Assembly: GCA_013306675.1 (NCBI GenBank)
Contig: JABLUY010000117.1
Span: 1 to 64,000, forward strand
DNA from: Thraustochytrium sp. TN22
Taxonomy: Eukaryota > Sar > Bigyra > Thraustochytrida > Thraustochytriidae
Reading direction: 5' to 3'
Length of the DNA: 64,000 nucleotides
Every line of letters starts with the position of its first letter. Position 1 is the first letter of the stretch. The position numbers and the translations under genes were made by a program. The notes under the pieces are model-generated. The model was not told the DNA's origin and made no database searches. It was given only the letters and a program-made list of their open reading frames with translations. Shown piece by piece: positions 11,030 through 20,261 of the stretch.

Positions 11030-12041
11030 TGGCAGGCGGCCCCGCTGGAGCGGAGTGGCAGCACGTCGCAGGCATGCCGCGAAGGAGGGCCCGGCGGATG
11101 GGCCAGGGCCGCAGGCGACAACGTGACGGTGACGTGCCGTCAGTCAACTGCGAGGGGGGCTCTTGCCAGTGGCACCCGGCCGCATTGCTGGCACGAGGCG
11201 CACTGGCACTGCAGGCCGGGCAGGCCGCCGACGCTGCCGACCGACCCGGCGGCGGCCGGCGGCGGCGACTTGGCGCTGCGCAGTACCTGGTGGCGAGACG
11301 AAACGAGGCGGAACTGCCTGAGGGAGGCCGCAGGCGGGACTTGGCCGGCAGAAGTTGCCAAACCCGATTCGAGTCACGTGTGTCTCCTCTTCTCGCTCGC
11401 CTCGCCTCGCTCGCAGCGACGCAGCCTCGCGCTGCGCTGCGCAGCTCGCGCGGCGAGGTCGGGACGGAGAAGGCGGCGCCGCGGCGAGCGAGCAGCCGCC
11501 GGGCGAGCTGCAGCAGCCGCCGGGCGAGCTTGCGCGCGAGCGAAGCTAGCGAGGCAGCGAGGCGAGCGAGGCGAGCGAGGCGAGCGAGGCGAGCTCGCTT
11601 GGGAGTGGGCGGCGGCGAACTTACTGCGCGTCGGGAGCGGAGCTAGCGCGACGCGAAGAGCACGCGCTGGGGGCGGCGGGGGAGTCCGAGGGGGGCAGCG
11701 CGCGAGAAGAAGGGTGGAGCTGCCGGAAGAAGGGCGCGGGGCAGCCAGACCCGTAGTCAAGCAAGCGGCGGCGCGCGAGACCCCGCACGGTCGCAGCGGC
11801 TGGCCAGGCGACTTGGGCGCGCCGCAACGGGCTGAGGCGGCGGGCAGCGCGCGCGACGGCACGAGGGCCGGCGGGCAGGGCGGTGCCTGCGAGCGTACGC
11901 GAGGCAGGAGCGGCGGAGACGAAGGAGGCAGCTGGCGCAGGGCTCCGTCAGGGTCGACTCGGGAGGCCCCAAGTTGCGCGTTTGTGGCGTCACGCTCGGA
12001 CCACGACGAGGATTGCCTAGCCCAGCCCAGCCAGCGTCTTG

Positions 12042-12091
12042 ATGGCCGAGCAGAACCAAGCGGATAAATCGCAGTCTGCATCGCCGCCGCC

Positions 12092-12127
<36 letters not shown>

Positions 12128-13925
12128 ACATCAGCATCCGCTGTACGCGCAGTTCGCAGGCGGCCTGCCAATGAACAGCAACATGCTGGGCAACCTGGGC
12201 GGCCAGCAGCCAAGCGCGGAGGCCGCGGCGGCGGCCGCGGCAGCGCTCAACGCCAACCTGACGGGCCAGGGACTGCCGGGCACCGCCGGACTCGCGCCCG
12301 GCGGCGCGCTGGCGCTGAGCCAGCACCCGCTGCTGATGCAGCAGCAGCGCGTGCCGCGCGGCGTCATGGCGCAGGCCACGCAACAAGGCATCCCGCTGCC
12401 CATCGCGCTGCTCTCGCAGGGGTCCCTACACGCGCTCCTGCGTGAGCGCCTCGGCGCCGCCCCGCACTACGACAACGAGAGCGAGGCCCCTTTCGACGCC
12501 ATTGAGGTCGGCAAGGCCGCCATCGGCTTCTCGTCTCGCCTCGCCGCCGAGGCTGCCTCGGCGCGCACGCGCTTCCTCGAGCTCTACGCCGAGCCGGGCC
12601 TCGACGAGAGCCACCTCAGCACCGCCAACGCGCTCATCATGCTGCAGCTTTTTCCGCACCCGCGCGCTGACGAGTTCCGCGCCAAGTACCGCGACTTGCT
12701 CGCCGTGCTCTGCACGAGCATGCGCGTCGTCCTACCCAAGCCCAAGGGCAAGGGCAACGACGGCTCGATGCAGCTCCAGCATCAGCAGACGCTCATGATG
12801 CGCCAGCAGCGCCGTCGCAAGCGGCCCTCGCCCGAGATGGAGTCCATCAACGCGCAGAGCGTGCGCTCGCTCTTCAGCAAGGTGCGCATCCACGAAGACA
12901 CTGGCGAGTTCTCCGTGCGTGACATCATCGAGCAGCTTACCGGCGAGGTCGACTCCTCCAACCTCAACCGCCGAGTCAAGTGGTACCGCAAGAAGTACCC
13001 CGAGGTCGCTGTCGACTTCCGCTCCGTCCAGCTCAACAACCAGGGCACCTTCACCGATGTCGTCAGCTTCCGTGGCGTCGTGCGCATGATCATGACCATC
13101 CCTTCGCGCAAGGCCGACGCTCTGCGCATCAAGATCGCCGACTACCTCTTCACCCAGGGCGGCGACAAGGGCGAGGACTTTCTCGTCAGCGTGCTCGAGC
13201 GCGGAGAGACTGCAGACCCGCAGAACCAGAGCGCGCAAAACCTGGCGCAGACCCCGCAGGCGGCCGCCTCGGCAGCGGCAGCCGCGGCACACGTCGCGGC
13301 GCACACCGCCGGCCTTCCCGGCCAGTCGCAGCAGCAGCAGCAGCAGCAACAGCAGCAACAGCAGCACTCCAAGGCGCAGCAGGAGCAGCTCCAGCAGCAA
13401 GCGCAAGCGGCGGCTGCCGCCGCCGCCGCCGCGCATCAGCAGCATGCGCAGCACGCGCAGCACGTGCAGCAACACGCGCATGCGCAGGCACAGGCGCAGG
13501 CGCCCCATCCGCCTTCAGCGGCCGCCCAGGCACCGCACATCCAGGCCATGACGCAGGCCTACCTCCAGGCTATGCAGGCTCAGGGCATGTTCGGCTCGCT
13601 CAACCCGGCCGCGTTGCAACCCAAGTTCATGCAGCAGCAGCTCGCCGCCTTCGTTCAGGCCCAGGCCCATATGCAGCAGCAGGGCCAGCAGGGCCAGCAA
13701 GCTCAGCAAACTCCCTTCAAGGCCGAGCCAGGCCAGCCCCAGCAGGACCAGCCCAGCCCTGAGCCCCAGCAGTCTGCAGGCAAGTCTGGCACGACGAACC
13801 AACACCAGCAGCAGCCCTCGCCGCAGCCTGGTGGCCCTTCACCCCAGCCGCAGCAGAACCAGCAGCAGTCCAACCAGCAGTCCAACCCAGTCTCCCGGCA
13901 ACCTTCTCCGCCGTCCTTGAACTGA
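12042..13925 (+). CDS. Q-rich protein with a possible KilA-N/Bro-N-like domain
   Basis: A 627-residue protein with the ATG at 12042. Low-complexity parts are polyQ near residue 20, Ala runs, and Gln/Ala/His/Pro-rich sequence from about residue 395 to the end, typical of transcription regulators. Two ordered parts are visible. Residues about 120-235 are a helical segment starting PHYDNESEAPFDAIEVGKAA. Residues about 270-385 begin SVRSLFSKVRIHEDTGEFSV and end in FRGVVRMIMTIPSRKADALR. The order strand, RDIIEQL helix, N.NRRVKWY, then a TF.DVVSF.G..R.IM segment with a helix of R.K.DAL..KI resembles the KilA-N/Bro-N DNA-binding fold found in viruses and, as APSES, in fungi. That match is by pattern only. 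It is an intact host-style gene. Nuclear DNA binding is inferred. Confidence 0.75.
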
Positions 13926-14409
13926 TATCAAGACGGCGAACGAGAGGAAAGGTAGTCAGTGAGAGCGGCGGGAGGTCAGAGAAGCATAACATTCCGGGCT
14001 TTATGCCTCTCCTATAACCGTCTCAGTAGTGACCATGACGTGTACCAGTCTTTTCGCGCCTCGCACGGCTCCCCTTTTCTTCCCTGCACGGATAGCCTGA
14101 CCTTCTGAGTCTTCTTCGTTTTACGTTTCGTTTCATTGCCTTTTCTTACTGGCTGGGTGGTACGGGTACCACCCACTGCTCGGCAAGCTTCGCAGTCACG
14201 CCTCGCGTTGCCTAGCTACTCTAGCTGGCTAGCTAGCTAGATAGAGCACGTCTCTCATTTTGACGGAGAGAATGCTCCAGCTCGGGCCTGCTACAGCTAC
14301 GTTCGTTGCTTCCTGTGCTTCAGGTACACTCTCTGTCTCTCTCAGCTCTCTCTCTCTCTCTCTCCGAGGCTCCTTCTCGTTCGAAGCAAACCGGCGTAAC
14401 CTGACCTCC
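13926..14409. promoter_or_regulatory. Intergenic region upstream of AP endonuclease 2
   Basis: About 480 bp, less GC-rich than the genes, between two plus-strand genes. It contains an AGCTAG tract (14212-14246) and a CT-repeat (14337-14364) just before the APE2 start, which probably lies in the 5' leader. No TATA box is obvious. Confidence 0.4.
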
Positions 14410-16410
14410 ATGGACGCCGCCAGCGATGGCACCACGCACGAGGGCGCCAGTCGCTCGGGCGCGGCCACGAGCGGCGGGGATGCTGCGCGCGCGCGCGCGA
14501 GCTTCGTGCACGTCGTGAGCTGGAACGTGGCGGCGTGGCAGACGACCTTGGAGCTCCTGGGCTCGAGCGCCGGCGACTTCTGGACCAAGCACGACGCCGA
14601 CGTGGTCTGCGTGCAGGAGGTCAAGGTGGCCTCGCCCGTCATCACGGCTCAGGCGCGGCGCCTGGGCGCGCTCGACACGGGCTGGGAGACCTTCTGGGCG
14701 CCTTGCTTCGAGCGCGACCCAAACCGCAAGGGCATGCAGGGCGTGGCTACCTGGGCGCGCCAGGGCCTCACGCTGCGCGCCGACGCGCAAGTGCTGCAGG
14801 ACGCGGCGCTCGACGAGATGGGTCGCTGCCTTCTCACCGAGCACCAGGACTTCTTGCTCTTCAACGTATACGCGCCGGCTGGCGCCAACGGCGTCGACCT
14901 GCGCATGCGCTTCTACGAGGCGCTGCGCGCCGCCATGCGCCGCGAGCGCGAGCGTTCCGGCAAGCCGGTGCTACTCTGCGGCGACCTCAACCTTGCCGCT
15001 GGCCCGCGCGACGTCCACTACACCAGCTGTCGCGTCGACGTCGCTGCCCTGCTCCGTGGCGACCTCCCTTGCGCCTGCGGCGCCAAGGCGGCCGCCGCCT
15101 CCGAGCCGCGCTGCTGCTGCCGCGTCAAGCAGGACCTCCGCGACTGGTGGCCCTCCGTGCTGCGCGCGCTAGAGACACGCATATACAAGGAGGAGACCAC
15201 GCGCAGCACCGTCACGCGCGAGGCGCGCCAGCGCTGGCGCATGCTCATCCTTGTCCCCGTCGCCGACGGCGCCGGCGGCTCGCGCCAAGTCAAGGTCGGC
15301 AAGCTGCGCGATGCCAAGGAGTACTTCGACTGGGTCTACAACTTCACTGACCGCGACCCTGCCATCGCGGACATCGCCGAGCTCCTCGAGGCCGTCGGCG
15401 ACGTTCATTGGGACTGGCGCGACAAGCTTGCGCTGTCGCGCGCTTGCGGCCGCTCGCCCAACGACAAGCGCGTCCTCACCTGGTTCAATGACGACCTGGG
15501 CGCTCGCGACGGTATGTTTGACACCTTCCGCGAGCTCTACCCACACGCAACCAGCCGCTACACCTGCTGGGACCAATATACCAACTGCCGCTACGAGAAC
15601 CGCGGCGCGCGCATCGACTACTTCGTCGCGGACGCCGCCCTCCGTGACCGCATCGTGCAAAAGCAACTTCCGCTGCGATGCGGCTGCGACCGGCCCGACG
15701 CGCACCCGGGTGGCCTGATGAGCAATGCCGCCGCCAAGTGCGCCGCCACTGCCGGCGGCCGCTTCCAGCCCGCCGCCTTTTCCGGCGGCGGGCTCCAGCT
15801 TGCCACTGAGAACGCCACCAGCACCCAGTTCGGGCCTCCGCACAATGGCATCATCTACACGCCACCAAAGTACAGCGACCACGTCGCCGTCTCGCTCTGC
15901 CTCGCGCTCCTCGACCCGGTCGTCGCGCGCGCCTGCTCCGTCGATGCCAATGACCGTGCCACCCGCCGCGCGCAGCCCCACAAGAAGCAGAGTCAGATCA
16001 CCAGCTTTTTCACCGCACCGGACCCAAACGCCATTGTCGAGGCAGACGCGGCGCCCACGCTCAAGCTCAAGCGCCCCCGGCCAGAGGAACTCGAGCCGCC
16101 AGACCTCGCACTTGACGCCAACGATGTCATCTGCATCGACGATGATGACGACGACCGAGACGACGACGAAAATGAGGACGAGGAACAGGCGCGCTCGCTG
16201 CGCTCATCTTCGGAGAAACAAGCGCGCGCCCCAGCACCGCCCTCGGACTCCGCGCCACCCGCCACCTCAAAGACCAAGAGGAAGAAGACGGCCGGTAAGC
16301 CCACAAAACAAAAGGCCACCAAGGCCAAGAAGGCCCCGCCACCGCGACCCAAGGACCAGACCACCCTCAAAGCCTTTTTGACTCGCAAAGCCGAGGAGTC
16401 GATCGAATGA
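14410..16410 (+). CDS. APEX2: AP endonuclease 2 (exonuclease III family)
   Basis: A 666-residue DNA repair nuclease of the EEP fold, cutting 5' to abasic sites and removing 3' blocks, coupled to PCNA. Catalytic motifs in order: SWNVA, VCVQEVKV (Glu metal ligand), GDLNLA (Asp, Asn), ARIDYFVAD, and YSDHVAV (Asp-His pair). APE2-type landmarks are GMFDTFRELYP and TCWDQYTNCRYENRGARIDY. Between GDLNLA and KRVLTWF there is an insertion of about 150 residues with a Cys cluster (CACG...RCCC). Two PCNA-binding (PIP) boxes are visible, QSQITSFF near residue 527 and QTTLKAFL near residue 650, with a KRKK-rich basic tail between them. No GRF zinc finger is seen. The ATG at 14410 is preferred because the frame upstream encodes a CT-repeat; an in-frame ATG at 14260 would add 50 residues. 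Confidence 0.92.
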   Translation: MDAASDGTTHEGASRSGAATSGGDAARARASFVHVVSWNVAAWQTTLELLGSSAGDFWTKHDADVVCVQEVKVASPVITAQARRLGALDTGWETFWAPCFERDPNRKGMQGVATWARQGLTLRADAQVLQDAALDEMGRCLLTEHQDFLLFNVYAPAGANGVDLRMRFYEALRAAMRRERERSGKPVLLCGDLNLAAGPRDVHYTSCRVDVAALLRGDLPCACGAKAAAASEPRCCCRVKQDLRDWWPSVLRALETRIYKEETTRSTVTREARQRWRMLILVPVADGAGGSRQVKVGKLRDAKEYFDWVYNFTDRDPAIADIAELLEAVGDVHWDWRDKLALSRACGRSPNDKRVLTWFNDDLGARDGMFDTFRELYPHATSRYTCWDQYTNCRYENRGARIDYFVADAALRDRIVQKQLPLRCGCDRPDAHPGGLMSNAAAKCAATAGGRFQPAAFSGGGLQLATENATSTQFGPPHNGIIYTPPKYSDHVAVSLCLALLDPVVARACSVDANDRATRRAQPHKKQSQITSFFTAPDPNAIVEADAAPTLKLKRPRPEELEPPDLALDANDVICIDDDDDDRDDDENEDEEQARSLRSSSEKQARAPAPPSDSAPPATSKTKRKKTAGKPTKQKATKAKKAPPPRPKDQTTLKAFLTRKAEESIE

Positions 16411-16500
16411 CCACTATCACATGTCTCTGCTGGTTTTCTTACAACACGCGCCTGCAAGACGCGACCACCTTCGGCCTCCGCACCTTCTCTACTAGGCTAC

Positions 16501-17781
16501 TTACAAACCGGGGCGCGCGAAAGTTTGTAGCGCCACGGCCGATGCCTGAGCCCAGGCCTCAACAACGCCTTCGCTCTCAGGGTGCTGCGGGCCCGTCTGC
16601 TCGTGCGGCGTCGCGCGCAGCGCAAGCACCAGCGCCGCAGGCACGGCCTCGCCTGCCGCGCGGTAAAACGCGCGCGCCATGTGCATGATGAAGGCGCGCG
16701 CGCATCGACGCTGCTCCGAGCTACGCGTGCACGTGGCATCGCGCGCGCACGCCAGCGCCAGCCGGAGCTCCGCGCAAAAGTACGCCTGCGCGCCACCCTC
16801 GCGCGGCTCCAAAGGTCCTCCCACCTCCAGATTCAGGTCCAGGTCCAAGTCCTCCTCCGCCACCGCGTCAATGTGGGCCATGGCGGCTTCGTCATCTTCC
16901 TCCTGCTCGAGTGCGCGCGCTGCGTCACCCGCAAGAGCCTCGCGCCCGGCCTCGCGCTCCTCGCTCGAGAGCGCCGCCAGGACGAGCGAGAACAGCGCGC
17001 GCTTGTAGCGCCAAAGCGCGGAGTGGCCCGGATACCGCACTGCCAGCCGCGACGCGAGCGTGGCTTCTTCCCGAATCGTGCGCGAGTCGGCGCGCATGGC
17101 TGCCAGCACGCGAAGCATATGCGACATGGCAGAGAAGTCCGAGACGTGGCTATGCAGCCAGCGCCGCAGGCGCGTGCGCTCCGAGCGCAGAAGCGCGGCG
17201 TCCTGGTTGGCATCCATGTACGCGCACACCTCGGTGCGATAGCTCCACGCGTTGTAGCAACGGGCGTAGCTCTGGGCCACGCGAGCGCAGGTGTCCAGCT
17301 CCAGGCCGAGCGCCTCGCTGCGGGCCTCGGGCGTCAGCAGCGGCAACGCCATGCGCAGGCACCAGCTTCGGTGCGCCCATGTAGGCGCGCTCTTCGGATG
17401 TTTGCTGAGCACGAGACCGGTGTAGGCGATCTCCTCGCGTAGCGTAGCCGCCGCCGCTGCCCCTGCCCCTTGCAGCGCCCGTTTGCGCAAGTTCCAGATG
17501 CTCTCATTGTCCGCTCCGAGCAGGAGCACGACTTTGGCTGCGTCGAGGCGCGCGGCATCGTCCTCCGCGCGCTTCAGCAGGCCGCGCGCCGCGCGGTACA
17601 GCGCGGCGGCCTGCCGCAGGTCAATGCCCAGCTTGCGGCCCTCGCCGTCCACGAACCACGGTTCCTGCGCGGCGCTGTCCTCCGCGGACGCGGGCGCCGC
17701 CGGCACCACCACGCCCACCTCGTCCAGCCGCGCCGCGCCGCGCTGCAGCTCCAGCGCCAGCGCGCGCACGGCGGCCTCCAT
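16501..17781 (-). CDS. PTAR1: Protein prenyltransferase alpha-subunit repeat protein (PTAR1)
   Basis: A 426-residue protein made of prenyltransferase alpha-subunit (PPTA) repeats. Units visible include IWNLRKRAL, HPKSAPTWAHRSWCL, CYNAWSYRTEV, DFSAMSHMLRVL and YPGHSALWRYKR. In animals PTAR1 pairs with the Rab geranylgeranyltransferase beta subunit to form GGTase-III, which geranylgeranylates the SNARE Ykt6. The spread of repeats and the single large helical body fit PTAR1 better than farnesyltransferase or RabGGTase alpha. The ATG at 17781 (CC ATG GAG) is preferred; the frame stays open upstream to about 18756 only because it runs antisense through the next gene. The stop lies 90 bp from the APE2 stop (convergent), and the start is 118 bp from the divergent glycosyltransferase start. 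Confidence 0.85.
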   Translation of the reverse strand: MEAAVRALALELQRGAARLDEVGVVVPAAPASAEDSAAQEPWFVDGEGRKLGIDLRQAAALYRAARGLLKRAEDDAARLDAAKVVLLLGADNESIWNLRKRALQGAGAAAAATLREEIAYTGLVLSKHPKSAPTWAHRSWCLRMALPLLTPEARSEALGLELDTCARVAQSYARCYNAWSYRTEVCAYMDANQDAALLRSERTRLRRWLHSHVSDFSAMSHMLRVLAAMRADSRTIREEATLASRLAVRYPGHSALWRYKRALFSLVLAALSSEEREAGREALAGDAARALEQEEDDEAAMAHIDAVAEEDLDLDLNLEVGGPLEPREGGAQAYFCAELRLALACARDATCTRSSEQRRCARAFIMHMARAFYRAAGEAVPAALVLALRATPHEQTGPQHPESEGVVEAWAQASAVALQTFARPGL

Positions 17782-17899
17782 GCCGGCCCGGCCGTGGCCA
17801 GGAAGGTTAGGCGGGGCGGCCCTCTTCGGGGTCTGCCGGCCGGGCGGCTCATCAGTCGCCACTGCCACGGCCAGGGCCGGCAGACCCGCGAGCAGAGCT
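17782..17899. promoter_or_regulatory. 118-bp bidirectional promoter region
   Basis: The start codons of PTAR1 (minus, 17781) and the fucosyltransferase-like gene (plus, 17900) are only 118 bp apart, so both must be transcribed from a shared short region or from start sites inside each other's gene. Confidence 0.5.
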
Positions 17900-19933
17900 A
17901 TGGTCATGCGGCAGCGGGCGGCGCCGCACCCGCGCAGCGCGCAGCCCGGCCGCCGCGGCCGCGGCCGCTCCGCCGGTCGGCCTTCTCCACGCGCCGCGGC
18001 GGCGCTAGCAGCGGCGCTGGCGCTGGCGCTCGTGCTCGCGGTGCTCCTGCAACGCGACCTGCAGCGCGACCTGCACGCGCAGCAGCAGCAGCAGCAGCAG
18101 CAGCCCGCGAACTCGGAGCTCAAGCCTGGAGATGCAGCAGAGGAGCTGACAGCGCAGCCGCATGGCAGCCTTCTGAGCCCCGATGCGCTGCCGCTTCTGG
18201 TTGGCGAACCCCGGGAGCGACTCGAGGAGCACCTGCGCGAAGCGCTAAACGCGTCGCTCGCCTTCAAGAAGCGCCTGCGCGCGCAGCACGCCGCCTTCGA
18301 GCCGCGCGCCGCGGAGGCCGCAGCCAGGTCATACATCCGGCAGCGCCTCTTGTGCAGCAGCGATCGCCGCCTCGCCAAGGTGAGCGTCGTCACGGACGGC
18401 GGCATTGGGCTCACGCTCTCGCAGGTCCTCGTCGCAGTCAACGTCGCCATCGCGCGCGGTCTCACGCCCACGCTCGATGACTCGCAGAGGCTGCTCTGGT
18501 TCTCCAGCGCGGCCATGCGGATCCGGGACGTTGTCAGTCTGCCCTGCATCCAGCCGCCGCCCGGCTCCAGGGAACTGCGCGGGTCGCTCTCGCTACAGCC
18601 CAAGCGCGTTTCCTGCCAGGACGAGCCCTGCGATCGCAAGGGCGCACGCGCTGCAGTCAACATCCCAGAGCCCTTCGCGCACCTGCCGCTCGCCTGGTGG
18701 TGGCGCCAGCTCGCACACGTCGTCATCCAGCCAAGCGCCGCGCTGCTACGGCGCATGGCCGCCCTCCCAGCGCTGCGCCAGTCGCCCTTGGCACGCCGCC
18801 CGGGCGCAGGTCCGTCCGAGCCCGCGGACCTCGACGCAGAGGACTCGCCCTTCTCGACCCTCTTCGACCTCTCCAGTCAAAGGCGCCCCATCATCGCGCT
18901 CCACTTGCGTCAGGGCGACTCATGCATTCGTGAGCGACCTGCCTGCATTCGCTCAGGTCGAGAGGTCCTCAACCTGCTTCTCCAGAATGGCCTTCGCACC
19001 GGCACTCTCCTGGTCGCCACGGATGGACCCGACCTCCTCCAGGATCTCCAAGCCCTTGTCGCTCGCGATGAGGCCGCAAACGGCTTCTCAGTCCTTGCGC
19101 TAAACACGGACCGCGCCTTCTACCAGCGCGCGTCCTTTCGCCGCGGCCACGCCTACGAAGACCTGCCTGACACCGCCACGAAGATCAGAGGCAGCAACAT
19201 CGCCATTGAAGCGCTCCTTGATCTCGCCCTTCTCGCCGAGGGCGACATCCACATTGGATCCTTCTACAGCAACTTCATCCGCAACGCCATGAACCTCAGT
19301 GGCCGGAACAAGGGTGCCCGCCACCTCAGCTTCGACGCGCCGTGGTGCCCGTTCGAGATTTGCTCCACGGGCTGGACCACCCCCCAGCGCTGTTCCGTCT
19401 GGTACCGCCACATCTGCCAGTGGCGTCCGCCACACGCCTGCAACGCCACGGCGCTCATGCACAAGTGCAGCCGCTACGCTGGCACCTTATGTTCGGACCA
19501 GTGCATGCTCTTCTCGCAGAGCAAGGACGCCGTGCGTCTTGCCTGGCTCGACGACCGCATGCTTCGCGCCGTGTCCCCGTTGCTTGCTAATTTCGCCAAG
19601 CTCTCCGCACGTGGCCTGTACGATATGCCGTGCTCTGTGGAGGCCTTCGACAAGGCAGCCGCCGCCGCCGAGGTGGGCGACGTCTCTGTCTGTGCTTTGC
19701 CGAGCCGCTGGCTTGACGCCGCCGCGCACCTCAACAGCCCCGAGTCCGTTTGGCACGGGTACACGACTCTGAAAGGTTTTACTCCTGCCCTCCTGCGGCA
19801 TCCCCGCCACGACTACTTTCCTGTCCACCGCGACGCCCAGGAGCGCCTCGCTAACCTATTGCGCATTGCGAACAATGCAGCATCCAATGCAGCCGGAGGG
19901 AGCTCCCTGCAGCGAACTGCCGAGACAAGCTAG
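17900..19933 (+). CDS. Fucosyltransferase-like type II membrane glycosyltransferase
   Basis: A 677-residue protein. The Arg-rich cytosolic N-terminus is followed by an Ala/Leu transmembrane anchor at about residues 33-52, a polyQ stem (about residues 60-68) and a luminal domain, the layout of a Golgi glycosyltransferase. The key motif is ALHLRQGDSCIRERPAC near residue 334, matching the HxRxGD/T donor-binding motif of the GT23-like fucosyltransferase group, followed by a TLLVATDGPDLLQDLQ Rossmann strand and a GDIHIGSFYSNF segment. Paired Cys residues in the C-terminal third suggest disulphides in the lumen. Start: ATG at 17900, with a second at 17906; upstream frame is antisense to PTAR1. The next gene carries a related C-terminal domain. 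GDP-fucose as donor is inferred. Confidence 0.75.
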   Translation: MVMRQRAAPHPRSAQPGRRGRGRSAGRPSPRAAAALAAALALALVLAVLLQRDLQRDLHAQQQQQQQQPANSELKPGDAAEELTAQPHGSLLSPDALPLLVGEPRERLEEHLREALNASLAFKKRLRAQHAAFEPRAAEAAARSYIRQRLLCSSDRRLAKVSVVTDGGIGLTLSQVLVAVNVAIARGLTPTLDDSQRLLWFSSAAMRIRDVVSLPCIQPPPGSRELRGSLSLQPKRVSCQDEPCDRKGARAAVNIPEPFAHLPLAWWWRQLAHVVIQPSAALLRRMAALPALRQSPLARRPGAGPSEPADLDAEDSPFSTLFDLSSQRRPIIALHLRQGDSCIRERPACIRSGREVLNLLLQNGLRTGTLLVATDGPDLLQDLQALVARDEAANGFSVLALNTDRAFYQRASFRRGHAYEDLPDTATKIRGSNIAIEALLDLALLAEGDIHIGSFYSNFIRNAMNLSGRNKGARHLSFDAPWCPFEICSTGWTTPQRCSVWYRHICQWRPPHACNATALMHKCSRYAGTLCSDQCMLFSQSKDAVRLAWLDDRMLRAVSPLLANFAKLSARGLYDMPCSVEAFDKAAAAAEVGDVSVCALPSRWLDAAAHLNSPESVWHGYTTLKGFTPALLRHPRHDYFPVHRDAQERLANLLRIANNAASNAAGGSSLQRTAETS

Positions 19934-20261
19934 CTTCGTAGAGCTTGACACATGCATGCACCTTGCTTTCTCTCTCCTTTTGAACTCTTTCCTCTAATCC
20001 TGTCTCAACGTCTCGCTTCCGTCCCTGCGGGAGTCCTTGTGCCAAGCAAGGTGAGCTTGGCACCTGCATACACAAAGGTGCCGGCAAACAGATCCCCACA
20101 TGCCAGACTGACTTAGACTTCACAAGCACCACCGTGGCGCTGTGCCAACAGAGCCTATTCCAAAAGTGTGGGAAAGGGGGGGCGAGTAGGCCTTGGCAGA
20201 GAACCGTATCCACTGCTCAAACGACGACGGCTTCGCCGCCGCCCTCTTGGTTTCTTGGTTT
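19934..20261. other. Convergent intergenic spacer
   Basis: About 330 bp between two convergent glycosyltransferase genes, less GC-rich than the coding DNA. It should contain both 3' ends. No gene or repeat is seen. Confidence 0.4.

Larger units (their letters stand above)
7188..12041. other. Gene-poor 4.9-kb region with simple repeats
   Basis: No reading frame here resembles a protein family on either strand. Contents seen: a GCCGC pentamer tract (7195-7231), AGCTAG tracts (7453-7467, 10806-10818), a GCAGC/CAGCG tract (8498-8550), a GACTC/GACGC tract (8966-9055), a GATGC tract (10840-10875), and a CTCGC/CGCCG tract (10945-11029). Many copies of CCAGTGGCA-type words are scattered through 7.98-11.2 kb. 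Long open frames through the pentamers, such as repeated Leu-Ala-Ser-Pro-Arg, are products of the repeats. It may hold promoters, long 5' leaders or non-coding RNA genes that cannot be recognised by eye. Confidence 0.5.

Noticed and set aside
11355-11400. tRNA B-box-like sequence near ATTCGAGTC
   Set aside because: No matching A box or acceptor stem could be found around it.
10841-12067. 408-residue open frame on the plus strand before the Q-rich gene
   Set aside because: It runs through 5-bp tandem repeats and is Arg/Ala/Ser-rich with no family pattern; the accepted gene starts at 12042 in another context.
17782-18756. Upstream extension of PTAR1 to 751 residues
   Set aside because: It is antisense to the membrane anchor and luminal domain of the divergent glycosyltransferase and has no PPTA repeats.
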